Assembly (NCBI RefSeq): GCF_013408665.1
Contig: NZ_JACCCL010000001.1
Span: 124,001-188,000, forward strand
Direction of reading: 5' to 3'
DNA from: Sporosarcina sp. JAI121
GTDB lineage: Bacteria; Bacillota; Bacilli; Bacillales_A; Planococcaceae
DNA: 64,000 bases
The position numbers and the translations under genes are program-made. Position 1 is the first letter of the stretch; every line of letters begins with the position of its first letter. Below the pieces are notes generated by a model. That model was not told the DNA's origin and searched no databases. It worked only from the letters and a program-made list of their open reading frames with translations. This document shows positions 1 to 8,659 of the stretch, in pieces.

Positions 1-29
1 TGGGCGTTGACGTGAAACCAGTTGAGTAA
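1..29 (+). CDS. 3' end of an unidentified upstream gene
   Basis: The first bases read in frame 3 as GVDVKPVE followed by TAA at 27-29, twelve bases before the rocB start. Such close spacing fits the end of an upstream gene in the same operon. Eight residues are too few to name a family, and chance open reading cannot be excluded. Confidence 0.4.
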
Positions 30-41
30 AGGAGAATTAAT

Positions 42-1679
42 ATGAATGAACTATTATGGGGAACACCCTCTACACTTCGTGAACTGTTATGCGAGCTTGT
101 AAGCTGGGATAGCCGCACATTAACAAAGGGAGAGCGTACATTTGCACCGAAAGTAGCCGAGAAGTTGAAAGAGCTGGACTATTTTCGTGATCAGCCGGGC
201 CACTTGGAACTGCATGATGCGGGTTTAGGACGGCAACTCGTCACAGCTCTTTATAAACACCCGGAAGCAACAGAAACAATAGTGCTTATCAGTCACTTCG
301 ATACAGTCTGGACAGAAGAATATGGTGTGTTGGAACCGCTTGCTTTTCATCCAGAAGAGCTCACAAAAAAATTGATGGAGCCTGCGCATAATGCCGATCT
401 TCCGGAAGCTGTCCGCATCGATTTGGAAACGGGGAAATACCTGTTTGGCCGCGGTACGATGGATATGAAGATGGGGCTTGCGCTTCATATGCAACTCATC
501 GAAAAAGCGAGTGTCGAAAAATGGCCGATCAATTTGTTACTAACAACTGTTCCGGATGAAGAAGTGAACTCAGCGGGTATGCGTGCTGCGGTGACTGAAC
601 TCGTCCGTATACGTGAAGAACAAGGTTTGACTTATAAACTGTTCTTAAATGGGGAGCCGTCATTTTCGCAAAATCCGACAGATATCGAAGAGTACATTTA
701 CTCGGGTACCATCGGAAAAATTATGCCTGCCGCGTTGTTTTACGGAAAAGAAACACATGTGGGTGAACCGTTGAAAGGCATGACAGCGAATTTTATCTCC
801 TCATTCCTGACGCAGCGTATGGAGTGGAACGAGTTGTTCCGTGAAACAGATCTCGGCGAAACAACGCCGTTGCCGGTTTCACTACAACAAAAAGATTTGA
901 AGTTACAATATTCTACACAAACACCTTACCGTGCAGTTGCACTTTACAACGTTTTTCTATTTAAGCGTACTGCGACCGAAGTGATGGATCTATTCGAGCG
1001 AGTGGCAAATGAAGCGATGGACGCTTGCAATGACAGATACAAAATCATTTGTGATCGGGAACAAGTGACGGGTGTCGGGGAAGTGAAAGTGTTGCGCTAC
1101 GAGCAGTTGCTTGAACATGCCGTGCGAAAGTTGGGGCTGGAGGAAGTCAAACGCCTAAAACAAGAAACGCTCACTAACGATGAGTGGGACGATCGTGAAA
1201 AGTCGCTTCGCATCGTTGACACGCTTATGATTCAATGCCAGGAACTTGCGCCGGCGACAGTACTTCTGTACGCACCGCCGTACTATCCTGCAGTCAATAC
1301 ATCGAATGATCCGCTCGTCAAACAGTCCATTGAATTAATGAAGAAAACAGCGAAGACATTCGGCAATGAAGTCGAGCAAATCCATTATTTCAACGGTATC
1401 TGCGACCTGAGCTACGTCAACTATGAAGATGACGCAAACGGCTGGGCTGCGTTCGAAAGCAATACACCGGTATGGGGCGATACGTACAGCGTACCATTCA
1501 CTGAGATGGCACAGTTGAAAGCGCCGGTACTCAACGTAGGACCATTCGGGAAAGATGCACATCAACGGACGGAACGATTACACGTTGACAGCGCTTTTGT
1601 TGAAATGCCGGTCATGCTAGAGACGCTTGTGAAGAGTATGTATGTCGTGAATGAAAGCCTGGAAACGTGTGTAGGCTAA
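42..1679 (+). CDS. rocB: RocB-like M20 family peptidase, copy 1
   Basis: The product has 545 residues and belongs to the M20 metallopeptidase/amidohydrolase family. It resembles RocB, which sits in Bacillus arginine-utilisation loci and whose exact reaction is not settled. Metal-site motifs are visible: SHFDTV (84-89, with H85 and D87), GRGTMDMKMG (136-145) and PDEEVNSAGM (171-180). There is no signal peptide, so it should be cytoplasmic. The ATG is preceded by AAAGGAG. A terminator follows 15 bases after the stop. A second copy lies at 6935-8566; by eye the two proteins differ mainly in the first 100 residues and near the C-terminus. An N-acyl amino acid or dipeptide hydrolase is the most reasonable role. 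Confidence 0.85.
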   Translation: MNELLWGTPSTLRELLCELVSWDSRTLTKGERTFAPKVAEKLKELDYFRDQPGHLELHDAGLGRQLVTALYKHPEATETIVLISHFDTVWTEEYGVLEPLAFHPEELTKKLMEPAHNADLPEAVRIDLETGKYLFGRGTMDMKMGLALHMQLIEKASVEKWPINLLLTTVPDEEVNSAGMRAAVTELVRIREEQGLTYKLFLNGEPSFSQNPTDIEEYIYSGTIGKIMPAALFYGKETHVGEPLKGMTANFISSFLTQRMEWNELFRETDLGETTPLPVSLQQKDLKLQYSTQTPYRAVALYNVFLFKRTATEVMDLFERVANEAMDACNDRYKIICDREQVTGVGEVKVLRYEQLLEHAVRKLGLEEVKRLKQETLTNDEWDDREKSLRIVDTLMIQCQELAPATVLLYAPPYYPAVNTSNDPLVKQSIELMKKTAKTFGNEVEQIHYFNGICDLSYVNYEDDANGWAAFESNTPVWGDTYSVPFTEMAQLKAPVLNVGPFGKDAHQRTERLHVDSAFVEMPVMLETLVKSMYVVNESLETCVG

Positions 1680-1693
1680 AATAATTGAAAAGT

Positions 1694-1728
1694 GGAGACC
1701 TTCGTAATGGCGAGGGTCTCCTTTTTTT
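1694..1728 (+). terminator. Intrinsic terminator after rocB copy 1
   Basis: GGAGACCTTCG (1694-1704) pairs with CGAGGGTCTCC (1711-1721), apart from one mismatch, and is followed by seven T. A closely related hairpin follows rocB copy 2 at 8580-8615, so the terminator was duplicated with the gene. Confidence 0.9.
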
Positions 1729-1850
1729 GCATTAACCCATCTATGTACGGTCTGCACTTACTATGATAAGTCAAGATCTCCCTGCCATGTATAGAAAAGT
1801 CTTACTAGGATTACTTTTTGTATCTAACATTTTTTTGTTATATGGGGTTC

Positions 1851-2036
1851 CTATCCATAGCTGGATTGTTGAAACTTGCATTTACTAATCACGACGCCAT
1901 TTTCACCCGTACAACTACCTCCGATCTCAATTGCACGCACTGGTTCAAATGGTGGGTGGGAAGACTCATCTTTATTATGCCGATATAATTCAGTCTCACT
2001 TTGACATACTTTATCGTCCCCAAGCTGTTTTTTAAT
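1851..2036 (-). pseudogene. Collapsed remnant of an FAD-linked oxidase (GlcD/lactate dehydrogenase type)
   Basis: On the minus strand one open frame of about 61 codons, bounded by stops, reads IKKQLGDDKVCQSETELYRH, then NKDESSHPPFEP, then VRAIEIGGSCTGENGVVISK and a short tail. The first part matches the N-terminus of FAD-binding oxidases (LG..V..SETE...H.KDES.H..P). The last part matches their C-terminus (GG.CTGEHG.G..K). Roughly 350 central residues are missing, and no start codon with a ribosome binding site is evident. I read it as a gene collapsed by a large internal deletion. The rest of the 1731-2186 gap holds only the gntR promoter region. Confidence 0.6.
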
Positions 2037-2101
2037 TCATTAATAAACAACTATTTCATCTCCTTGATAAATTATTTAGAAAATTCCTATTTACAAGTAT
2101 C

Positions 2102-2136
2102 TTAACTTGTTATATTGTTGCTGTATACAGTATACA
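2102..2136 (+). promoter_or_regulatory. GntR operator with overlapping promoter elements
   Basis: TGTATACAGTATACA (2122-2136) is a perfect palindrome around a single A, 50 bases before the gntR start. FCD-subfamily GntR regulators typically bind short palindromes of this TGTATAC type. A weak -35 (TTAACT, 2102-2107) and -10 (TATACA, 2124-2129) at 16-base spacing would place the operator over the -10. That would let the GntR protein control its own operon. The palindrome is seen; its function is inferred. Confidence 0.65.
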
Positions 2137-2186
2137 TTCGATTGACAGGAGGATTGAAGTAGGGGAGAAAGTGGGAGGTTTATTGA

Positions 2187-2855
2187 ATGGAGAAAGTTGT
2201 TAATAGAGCGTCATTAGCAGAACAGGCATATTCATTATTAAAAACTGCGATTATTTCGGGCAAGCTTGCACCGGAAACAGAACTGACGGAAGAAAAGTTA
2301 GCTAGTGATTTAGGAGTTAGCCGTACTCCATTACGAGAGGCAATACGAAAACTTGCAGCGGAAGGGCTTATCAATTTAAACAAAGGTAAACCAGCAACTG
2401 TTGCGACTTTTACAAAAGAAGATTCGCTGGAATTTATGGAGTTGCGGCGGTTGTTGGAAGTTTACAATATTGAAAAAATTATTTCTAAAAACGACGTTTA
2501 TTTTATAAGTGAATTAGAGGACAACTTGCAAGAACAAATGAAAGCGATTTCAAATGATGATTTTCAGGAGTTCATTGATTACGATCGGAAGTTTCATCTC
2601 ATTTTAGCTTCACAAAATGAAAACGAGAAAATCAAACAATTGATTCATCAAATGAACACCGGTGTAAATCGAGCATTCCTTGTTCTATCAAATACTGTAC
2701 ACATGAGTGCCATAGAGGCATACGACGAACATAAACGAATTATTGAAGCGATTAAAAATCAAGATTTGGAACTTGCGACGAGAGAAATGTTGGAACATTT
2801 AAATAAGGTGGAAGAAAGATTTCTAGTTTACTTTAAAGAGGAGGACGAAAAATGA
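2187..2855 (+). CDS. GntR family transcriptional regulator, FCD subfamily
   Basis: This 222-residue protein has an N-terminal winged helix (about 8-75, with LASDLGVSRTPLREAIRKLA) and a helical FCD effector domain (about 85-215). FCD domains usually bind small carboxylates or amino acid derivatives through a metal. The start follows GGGAGG. The last codons overlap dctP by four bases (ATGA), so it is the first gene of the TRAP operon and probably its autoregulated sensor. The perfect palindrome upstream is its likely operator. The ligand is unknown but is presumably what the TRAP system imports. Confidence 0.85.
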   Translation: MEKVVNRASLAEQAYSLLKTAIISGKLAPETELTEEKLASDLGVSRTPLREAIRKLAAEGLINLNKGKPATVATFTKEDSLEFMELRRLLEVYNIEKIISKNDVYFISELEDNLQEQMKAISNDDFQEFIDYDRKFHLILASQNENEKIKQLIHQMNTGVNRAFLVLSNTVHMSAIEAYDEHKRIIEAIKNQDLELATREMLEHLNKVEERFLVYFKEEDEK

Positions 2856-3877
2856 AGAAGTTATTCGTATTATTATCAATTATGGTTTTAGTGTTAGCAG
2901 CATGTGGAAGACCGGCTACAAGTGTGAGTAAAGGGGACAATGGTAAAGATGATCAGGAAGTGTATACAATCCGTATTGCTCACCTAGTTCCTGAAGAACA
3001 ATCTTCACACGTTGCAGCAGTAACATTTAAGGAAAAACTTGAGAAAGAATCAAACGGGCGTCTTAAAGTGGAGATTTATCCAAACGGTTCACTTTTCGGA
3101 TCTGATAGAGAAGCGATTGAAGCTGTACAGTTAGGAAATGTTGAAATGACAATTCCGGCAGTAGCACCACTCGCCTCATTCAATAAAAAGTTTATGGTTT
3201 TTGACCTACCTTTCATTTTTGATGATAATGAAGCAGCATATAAGGCACTTGACGGAGAACTTGGACAAGGACTATTAAAGGACCTTGAAAAAAATGATTT
3301 AAAAGGTCTCGTATTTGCTGAAAATGGTTTTCGCCACATGTCAAATAACAATGGACCCATTACTTCACCCAATGATTTAAAAGGCTTGAAGTATAGAACA
3401 TTAGAAAACCCTCTCCATACGGATACATTTAAAGCATTCGGTGCAAACGCATCTCCGTTTTCATTCGGTGAACTTTACACGGCACTGCAACAAGGATCTT
3501 ATGATGCTATGGAAGCCCCAATCTCACTTTATTACACAAATAAATTCTATGAAGTGCAAAATTACTTAACATTAAGTGGACACGTGTACGCTGCAACTAT
3601 TTTACTTATGAATAATGATTTCTATACTAAATTACCGGAAGATTTGCAAGAACTTGTTGTGGAAAAATCGGAAGAGTATCGTACAGAACAACGTAAAATT
3701 GCACAGCAACAAGACGTTGAGTTCCTAGAGAACTTAAAAGAAAAAGGCATGAAAGTAAATGAAATTACGCCTGAACAAAAAGATGTATTCCGTGAAGCAA
3801 CAAAAGTTGTTTATGATAAATTCACTTCGGAAATCGGTGAAGAGCTTGTAGAACAAGCAAAAGCTGCGAACAATTAA
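2852..3877 (+). CDS. dctP: TRAP transporter substrate-binding lipoprotein DctP
   Basis: This 341-residue protein starts with a lipoprotein signal peptide (lipobox LAAC, lipidated C18). It continues as a DctP-fold binding protein that captures an organic acid outside the membrane and hands it to DctQM. Family features include IAHLVPEEQSSH near the start and KYRTLEN around residue 180, where the Arg normally binds the substrate carboxylate. It overlaps gntR by four bases and precedes dctQ by 58. Gram-positive bacteria have fewer TRAP systems than proteobacteria. The substrate cannot be read from sequence; the neighbouring amidohydrolase and aminotransferase suggest an amino acid derivative. Confidence 0.9.
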   Translation: MKKLFVLLSIMVLVLAACGRPATSVSKGDNGKDDQEVYTIRIAHLVPEEQSSHVAAVTFKEKLEKESNGRLKVEIYPNGSLFGSDREAIEAVQLGNVEMTIPAVAPLASFNKKFMVFDLPFIFDDNEAAYKALDGELGQGLLKDLEKNDLKGLVFAENGFRHMSNNNGPITSPNDLKGLKYRTLENPLHTDTFKAFGANASPFSFGELYTALQQGSYDAMEAPISLYYTNKFYEVQNYLTLSGHVYAATILLMNNDFYTKLPEDLQELVVEKSEEYRTEQRKIAQQQDVEFLENLKEKGMKVNEITPEQKDVFREATKVVYDKFTSEIGEELVEQAKAANN

Positions 3878-3935
3878 ACGAGAAAAGATTCAAGGGAATT
3901 CCTTGATTCTTCCTTTTTGAAAAGGGGTGTATTGA

Positions 3936-4439
3936 ATGAAACAGAGATTCAGTAGAATTAATAGATTTGAGGAAAGCGTTCTTGTCTTAACGCTAGTCAT
4001 TATGGTTCTTTTAATTTTTGGACAAGTAATAGGTCGCTATATTTTAGGGTCAACGCCGAGCTGGACAGAAGAACTGGCCCGTTACATACATATTTTCCAA
4101 GTGTGGATTGGGGCAAGTTATGCAGTGAAATTTCGCCAGCATATCCGTATAGGGGTATTTATAGAAATATTTAAAGGACTACCTAGAAAGATATTAGAAA
4201 CTGTAAGTATTATCATCTGGTTTGCTATCGCAATGTTTTTGGCAATATACGGTACGCAGCTAGTCCTGACAAGTCTAGGTAATGGGCAAGTTTCACCTGC
4301 TCTCCAAATTCCGATGTGGATTCCGTTCATAGCCATTCCATTGGGTGGTGGAGGCATGGCCTTTAGACTTATCTCACAAATCATTGAAGTTTGGAGAGGT
4401 AATTACGACAAGGACGAGAGTGAGGAGATTATAGCATGA
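3936..4439 (+). CDS. dctQ: TRAP transporter small permease DctQ
   Basis: The product has 167 residues and four predicted membrane segments, the normal size and topology for DctQ. The SWTEELARYIHIFQVWIGAS segment is characteristic of the family. It supports the large DctM permease. The ATG follows AAAAGGGG. The end overlaps dctM by four bases (ATGA), indicating translational coupling. Confidence 0.9.
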   Translation: MKQRFSRINRFEESVLVLTLVIMVLLIFGQVIGRYILGSTPSWTEELARYIHIFQVWIGASYAVKFRQHIRIGVFIEIFKGLPRKILETVSIIIWFAIAMFLAIYGTQLVLTSLGNGQVSPALQIPMWIPFIAIPLGGGGMAFRLISQIIEVWRGNYDKDESEEIIA

Positions 4440-5722
4440 CAATCGGGTTGCTATTTATCACATTATTCGTTTGTTTACTAATTGGAGTTCCAATCGCTAT
4501 ATCCTTAGGTGTTTCGTCGTTAGTAGCAATTTACTTCGGTTCCACACTCCCACTTTCCATTATTACTCAAAAAGCATTTACGTCTCTTGACTCATTTCCG
4601 CTGTTAGCAATTCCGTTTTTTATGCTTGCTGGAATCTTGATGGGGAAAGGCGGAGTTTCAAAACGTTTGCTAGCCCTAGCAACAACGATGGTTGGATGGA
4701 TGACGGGCGGATTATCAATGGTGACAATCGTTGCCTGTATGTTCTTCGCTGCTATTTCGGGATCCGGGCCAGCGACAGTAGCTGCCATAGGTGGTTTTAT
4801 GATACCGGCTATGGTTGCTCGTAAATATGATGGGGGCTTTGCTGCGGCAATCGCGGCATCAGCTGGATCCATCGGGGTTATCATTCCACCAAGTATTCCA
4901 TTCGTTTTATATGGTGTAATAGGCGGTGTATCAGTCGGTAACATGTTCCTTGCCGGTATTATTCCTGGCATTCTAATTGGAGTCGGATTAATGATTACAG
5001 CTTATATCATCTCTAACAAACGGGGTTATAAGCCTGCTGCAAATGAAGTATTTAAATTCAGCGATGTATTGAAAGCTGCCTATGAAGCTAAATGGGCTTT
5101 ACTTATACCGGTTATTATTTTAGGCGGGATATATGGCGGTATTTTTTCACCGACAGAAGCAGCCGTCGTTGCCGTTGTGTATGCATTTATTGTTGGGAAA
5201 TTTGTGTATAAAGAACTTTCATGGGAGGAGTCTTTTCAATCTTTCCGAGAAGCAGTTGTTATTAATGCCACAACAATGATTATTATTGGTCTATCTGTTT
5301 CATTTGCGTATTTTATGACACTTGAACAGATTCCTAATGATATCGCAGCATTCTTAACAGATTTCTCTAGCAGTCCTTTCGTCATCCTACTTGCTATAAA
5401 CTTGTTGCTGTTAGTCGTAGGTATGTTTATAGATACGATATCAGCACTTGTTATCTTAACGCCTATCCTTTTGCCAATTGTTATAGCGGTCGGAGTAGAT
5501 CCAGTCCACTTCGGTGTTATATTGGTTGCCAACTTAGCTATCGGCTTCATTACACCGCCGTTAGGAGTCAATTTATTTGTTGCCTCAAGTGTTGGAAATG
5601 TAAAGTTTGAAAAAATCGTTGTTTCTGTACTACCGTTCCTTTTATCAATGATTATTTGTTTACTCGTCATCACTTATATACCTGCTCTTTCCTTATGGTT
5701 ACCGAATCTACTTGGAAATTAA
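4436..5722 (+). CDS. dctM: TRAP transporter large permease DctM
   Basis: This 428-residue, highly hydrophobic protein is full length for DctM (about 425). It carries family motifs such as FFAAISGSGPATVAAIGGFM and IIPPSIPFVLYGV, plus a C-terminal GFITPPLGVNLF. It forms the ion-coupled translocation channel and works with DctQ and DctP. A short palindrome, CAACAATGATTGTTG (5723-5737), lies just after the stop and before the aminotransferase; it may be a minor RNA hairpin. Confidence 0.93.
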   Translation: MTIGLLFITLFVCLLIGVPIAISLGVSSLVAIYFGSTLPLSIITQKAFTSLDSFPLLAIPFFMLAGILMGKGGVSKRLLALATTMVGWMTGGLSMVTIVACMFFAAISGSGPATVAAIGGFMIPAMVARKYDGGFAAAIAASAGSIGVIIPPSIPFVLYGVIGGVSVGNMFLAGIIPGILIGVGLMITAYIISNKRGYKPAANEVFKFSDVLKAAYEAKWALLIPVIILGGIYGGIFSPTEAAVVAVVYAFIVGKFVYKELSWEESFQSFREAVVINATTMIIIGLSVSFAYFMTLEQIPNDIAAFLTDFSSSPFVILLAINLLLLVVGMFIDTISALVILTPILLPIVIAVGVDPVHFGVILVANLAIGFITPPLGVNLFVASSVGNVKFEKIVVSVLPFLLSMIICLLVITYIPALSLWLPNLLGN

Positions 5723-5750
5723 CAACAATGATTGTTGAAAGGTGAATAAA

Positions 5751-6914
5751 ATGAAGCTTACAATTAATAAAAGAGCAGAGATGCTGCAAGTCCCTGGTAT
5801 TCGTCAATTCTCAAACCAGCTTATCCATTATCCTGAGGCCATCAATCTGACAATTGGCCAGCCAGATTTTCCAACGCCTGAAGCGGTAAAAAAGGCGGGA
5901 ATAAAGGCCATTGAAAATAATCAAACTGGGTATTCTCATAACGCGGGTTTACTTGAGTTTAGACAAGCAGTGTCCTCTTTTTTTGAGGATAAATACGGAT
6001 TGCTCTATAATCCTGAAAATGAAATCGTTATTACAAACGGTGCAAGTGAAGCAATCGACTCTACCTTCCGTACTCTATTATCGCCGGGTGATGAAGTTAT
6101 CTTACCAACACCGCTCTATCTCGGTTATGAACCGATTATCGAATTATGCGGAGCTAAAGTTGTATATCTGGATACAACGGATACGGAATTTCGTCCTTCA
6201 CCGGAGCGGTTAGAATCACTTATAACATCAAAGACGAAAGCAATCCTTTTTAACTTCCCGTCCAATCCGACCGGTGTGACACTTGAAAAAGAACAGATGG
6301 ACGACCTTGTAGCGGTCCTTGAAAAGTACAATGTGTTCATAATATCCGATGAAATTTATAGTGAAAACACGTTTTTCGGAGAACATGTTTCTTTTGCACA
6401 GTATGAAACTTTACGAAATCGCCTTTTCCTCATTCACGGTCTGTCTAAGTCACATTCAATGACTGGCTGGCGAATTGGCTACGTGCTAGGTCCCGAGCGT
6501 TTAATGGAGCACGTTTTGAAAGTCCATTTATATAATTCGGTCTGTGCATCTGTTCCAAGTCAGCACGCGGGGATTGAAGCGTTGAACGAATGTCGACATA
6601 TCCCTGCCGAAATGAACGTGGAATACGTGAAGAGGCGTGACTTCGTTTACAAAAGGTTAACGGAGATGGGACTTGACGTTGTTAAGCCGAATGGAGCATT
6701 TTATATCTTCCCTTCTATTAAAAAATACGGCATAGACTCCTATAGCTTTGCGACGAGGTTGTTAAAGGAAGGTGGAGTTGCTGCCGTTCCTGGAAGTGCT
6801 TTTACTGAATATGGAGAAGGATATCTTCGTTTTTCCTATGCCTATGCTATGCCTGTCCTTGAAAAAGGAATGAATCGTTTAGAGAAGTTTTTACAAGAGC
6901 TATCGGTTCTTTAA
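5751..6914 (+). CDS. PLP-dependent aminotransferase, class I (PatA-like)
   Basis: This fold-type I aminotransferase resembles Bacillus PatA. Visible features are IGQPDFPTP near the start, NFPSNPTG, the SDEIY loop, and the PLP lysine in GLSKSHSMTGWRIGY (K233 with this start). I chose the ATG at 5751 because GAAAGGTG lies six bases upstream. A GTG at 5742 would add three residues but overlaps the ribosome binding site. It follows dctM by 28 bases and precedes rocB copy 2 by 20, so it is in the operon. It likely transaminates an amino acid released from the imported compound. Confidence 0.88.
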   Translation: MKLTINKRAEMLQVPGIRQFSNQLIHYPEAINLTIGQPDFPTPEAVKKAGIKAIENNQTGYSHNAGLLEFRQAVSSFFEDKYGLLYNPENEIVITNGASEAIDSTFRTLLSPGDEVILPTPLYLGYEPIIELCGAKVVYLDTTDTEFRPSPERLESLITSKTKAILFNFPSNPTGVTLEKEQMDDLVAVLEKYNVFIISDEIYSENTFFGEHVSFAQYETLRNRLFLIHGLSKSHSMTGWRIGYVLGPERLMEHVLKVHLYNSVCASVPSQHAGIEALNECRHIPAEMNVEYVKRRDFVYKRLTEMGLDVVKPNGAFYIFPSIKKYGIDSYSFATRLLKEGGVAAVPGSAFTEYGEGYLRFSYAYAMPVLEKGMNRLEKFLQELSVL

Positions 6915-6934
6915 TTACAAAGGAGGGATATTTA

Positions 6935-8566
6935 ATGGAACACTATTTATGGGGTACACCTGCTACACTTCGTGAATTGTTATGTGAACTTGTCAGCTGG
7001 GATAGTCGCACGTTAACAGAAGGGGAGAATACATTCGCTCCGAAGTTAGAGTCGAAATTAAATGAACTTGAGTACTTTCAATATAATCCGGACAAGATAG
7101 CCCTTCACGATGCGGGCCTTGGTCGTCAAGCTGTCACTGCTTTGTACAAGCATCCAGAAGCAACTGAAACGATTGTCCTTTTAAGCCACTTCGATACAGT
7201 ATGGACGGAAGAGTACGGTGTGTTAGAACCATTTGCGATTTATCCGGAGATGCTGACAAAAATGTTGTCAGAGCCTAAGCATAATGCTGATCTTCCGGAA
7301 GCGGCCCGTATCGACCTGGAGACGGGGAATTACTTATTCGGCCGCGGTACAATGGATATGAAAATGGGACTTGCTCTTCATATGCAGCTTATCGAAAAAG
7401 CAAGTGTCGAAAAATGGCCAATCAATTTGTTATTAACAACTGTTCCTGATGAAGAAGTGAACTCGGCCGGCATGCGTGCCGCCGTCATAGAACTTGTCCG
7501 TATTCGTGAGGAACAAGGCTTAACCTATAAACTGTTTTTAAACAGCGAACCGTCATTTTCACAAAGTCCGACAGATATCGAAGAGTATATTTACTCAGGT
7601 ACTATTGGGAAAATTATGCCGGCCGCCTTATTTTACGGAAAAGAAACACATGTCGGCGAGCCGCTGAAAGGGATGACTGCAAACTATATTGCTTCATTCC
7701 TTACACAGCGCATGGAATGGAACGAATTGTTCCGGGAAACAGATCTCGGAGAAACGACGCCGCTGCCGGTTTCATTGCAACAAAAAGATTTGAAATTGCA
7801 ATATTCAACGCAAACGCCTTATCGTGCAGTCGCTCTTTACAATGTCTTTTTGTTTAAGCGTACTGCCGCCGAAGTGATGGATTTGTTTGAGAGAGTGGCA
7901 TCTGAAGCGATGGATGCTTGCAATGACCGATATAAACTCATTTGTAATCGTGAGCAAGTGACGGGTGTCGGGGAAGTGAAAGTGTTGCGCTACGAGCAGC
8001 TGCTGGAATATGCGGTTCAAAAATTAGGGTTTGAAGAAATTGAACGCCTGAAGCAAGAGACGCTCGATAACGCTGATTGGGATGACCGTGAAAAGTCACT
8101 GCGCATCGTCGATAATCTTATGATCCAATGTCAGGAACTTGCACCCGCCACTGTGCTTCTTTACGCACCGCCTTATTATCCGGCTGTAAACTCGTCGAAT
8201 GATCCGATTGTAAAACAGTCGATTGAATTGATGAAAGAAACTGCTGGGAAATTAGGTAATAAAATTGGTCAAATGCATTACTTCAATGGCATCTGTGACC
8301 TAAGCTATTTCAACTATGATGACGATGCAAATGGGTGGACTGCATTCGAAAGCAATACGCCAGTATGGGGCGATACGTATAGTATTCCCTTCACTGAGAT
8401 GTCCCAACTGAGAGCACCCGTGCTCAATGTAGGACCATTCGGGAAAGACGCCCATCAACGGACAGAGCGGTTACATGTCGACAGTGCTTTTGTAGAAATG
8501 CCCGTTATGTTAGAAACCCTTGTGAAAAGTATGTATATTGTCAACGGCAAATTGGAAACAGTCTAA
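6935..8566 (+). CDS. rocB: RocB-like M20 family peptidase, copy 2
   Basis: This 543-residue paralog of the gene at 42-1679 has the same metal motifs (SHFDTV, GRGTMDMKMG, PDEEVNSAGM), so both copies look catalytically intact. Long stretches in the middle are identical, while the first 100 residues have diverged more. It follows the aminotransferase by 20 bases with AAAGGAGGGA as ribosome binding site and closes the gntR-dctPQM-aminotransferase operon. Being in the same orientation as copy 1, the pair forms long direct repeats around that operon. Confidence 0.87.
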   Translation: MEHYLWGTPATLRELLCELVSWDSRTLTEGENTFAPKLESKLNELEYFQYNPDKIALHDAGLGRQAVTALYKHPEATETIVLLSHFDTVWTEEYGVLEPFAIYPEMLTKMLSEPKHNADLPEAARIDLETGNYLFGRGTMDMKMGLALHMQLIEKASVEKWPINLLLTTVPDEEVNSAGMRAAVIELVRIREEQGLTYKLFLNSEPSFSQSPTDIEEYIYSGTIGKIMPAALFYGKETHVGEPLKGMTANYIASFLTQRMEWNELFRETDLGETTPLPVSLQQKDLKLQYSTQTPYRAVALYNVFLFKRTAAEVMDLFERVASEAMDACNDRYKLICNREQVTGVGEVKVLRYEQLLEYAVQKLGFEEIERLKQETLDNADWDDREKSLRIVDNLMIQCQELAPATVLLYAPPYYPAVNSSNDPIVKQSIELMKETAGKLGNKIGQMHYFNGICDLSYFNYDDDANGWTAFESNTPVWGDTYSIPFTEMSQLRAPVLNVGPFGKDAHQRTERLHVDSAFVEMPVMLETLVKSMYIVNGKLETV

Positions 8567-8579
8567 TGAATATGAAAAG

Positions 8580-8615
8580 CGGAGACACTCGGAATTAGCG
8601 AGAGTCTCCGTTTTT
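8580..8615 (+). terminator. Intrinsic terminator after rocB copy 2
   Basis: CGGAGACACTCG pairs with CGAGAGTCTCCG (8599-8610), followed by TTTTT. It is clearly related to the hairpin after rocB copy 1. Confidence 0.9.
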
Positions 8616-8659
8616 ACGTGAATCTGTTAAAATGAAAGAAAAAGCGGCGGGTGAATCGA

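Noticed and set aside
5723..5737. Palindrome CAACAATGATTGTTG as a second GntR operator
   Set aside because: Its sequence differs from the TGTATAC palindrome, and it lies inside the operon directly before a ribosome binding site. A small RNA hairpin or chance is more likely.
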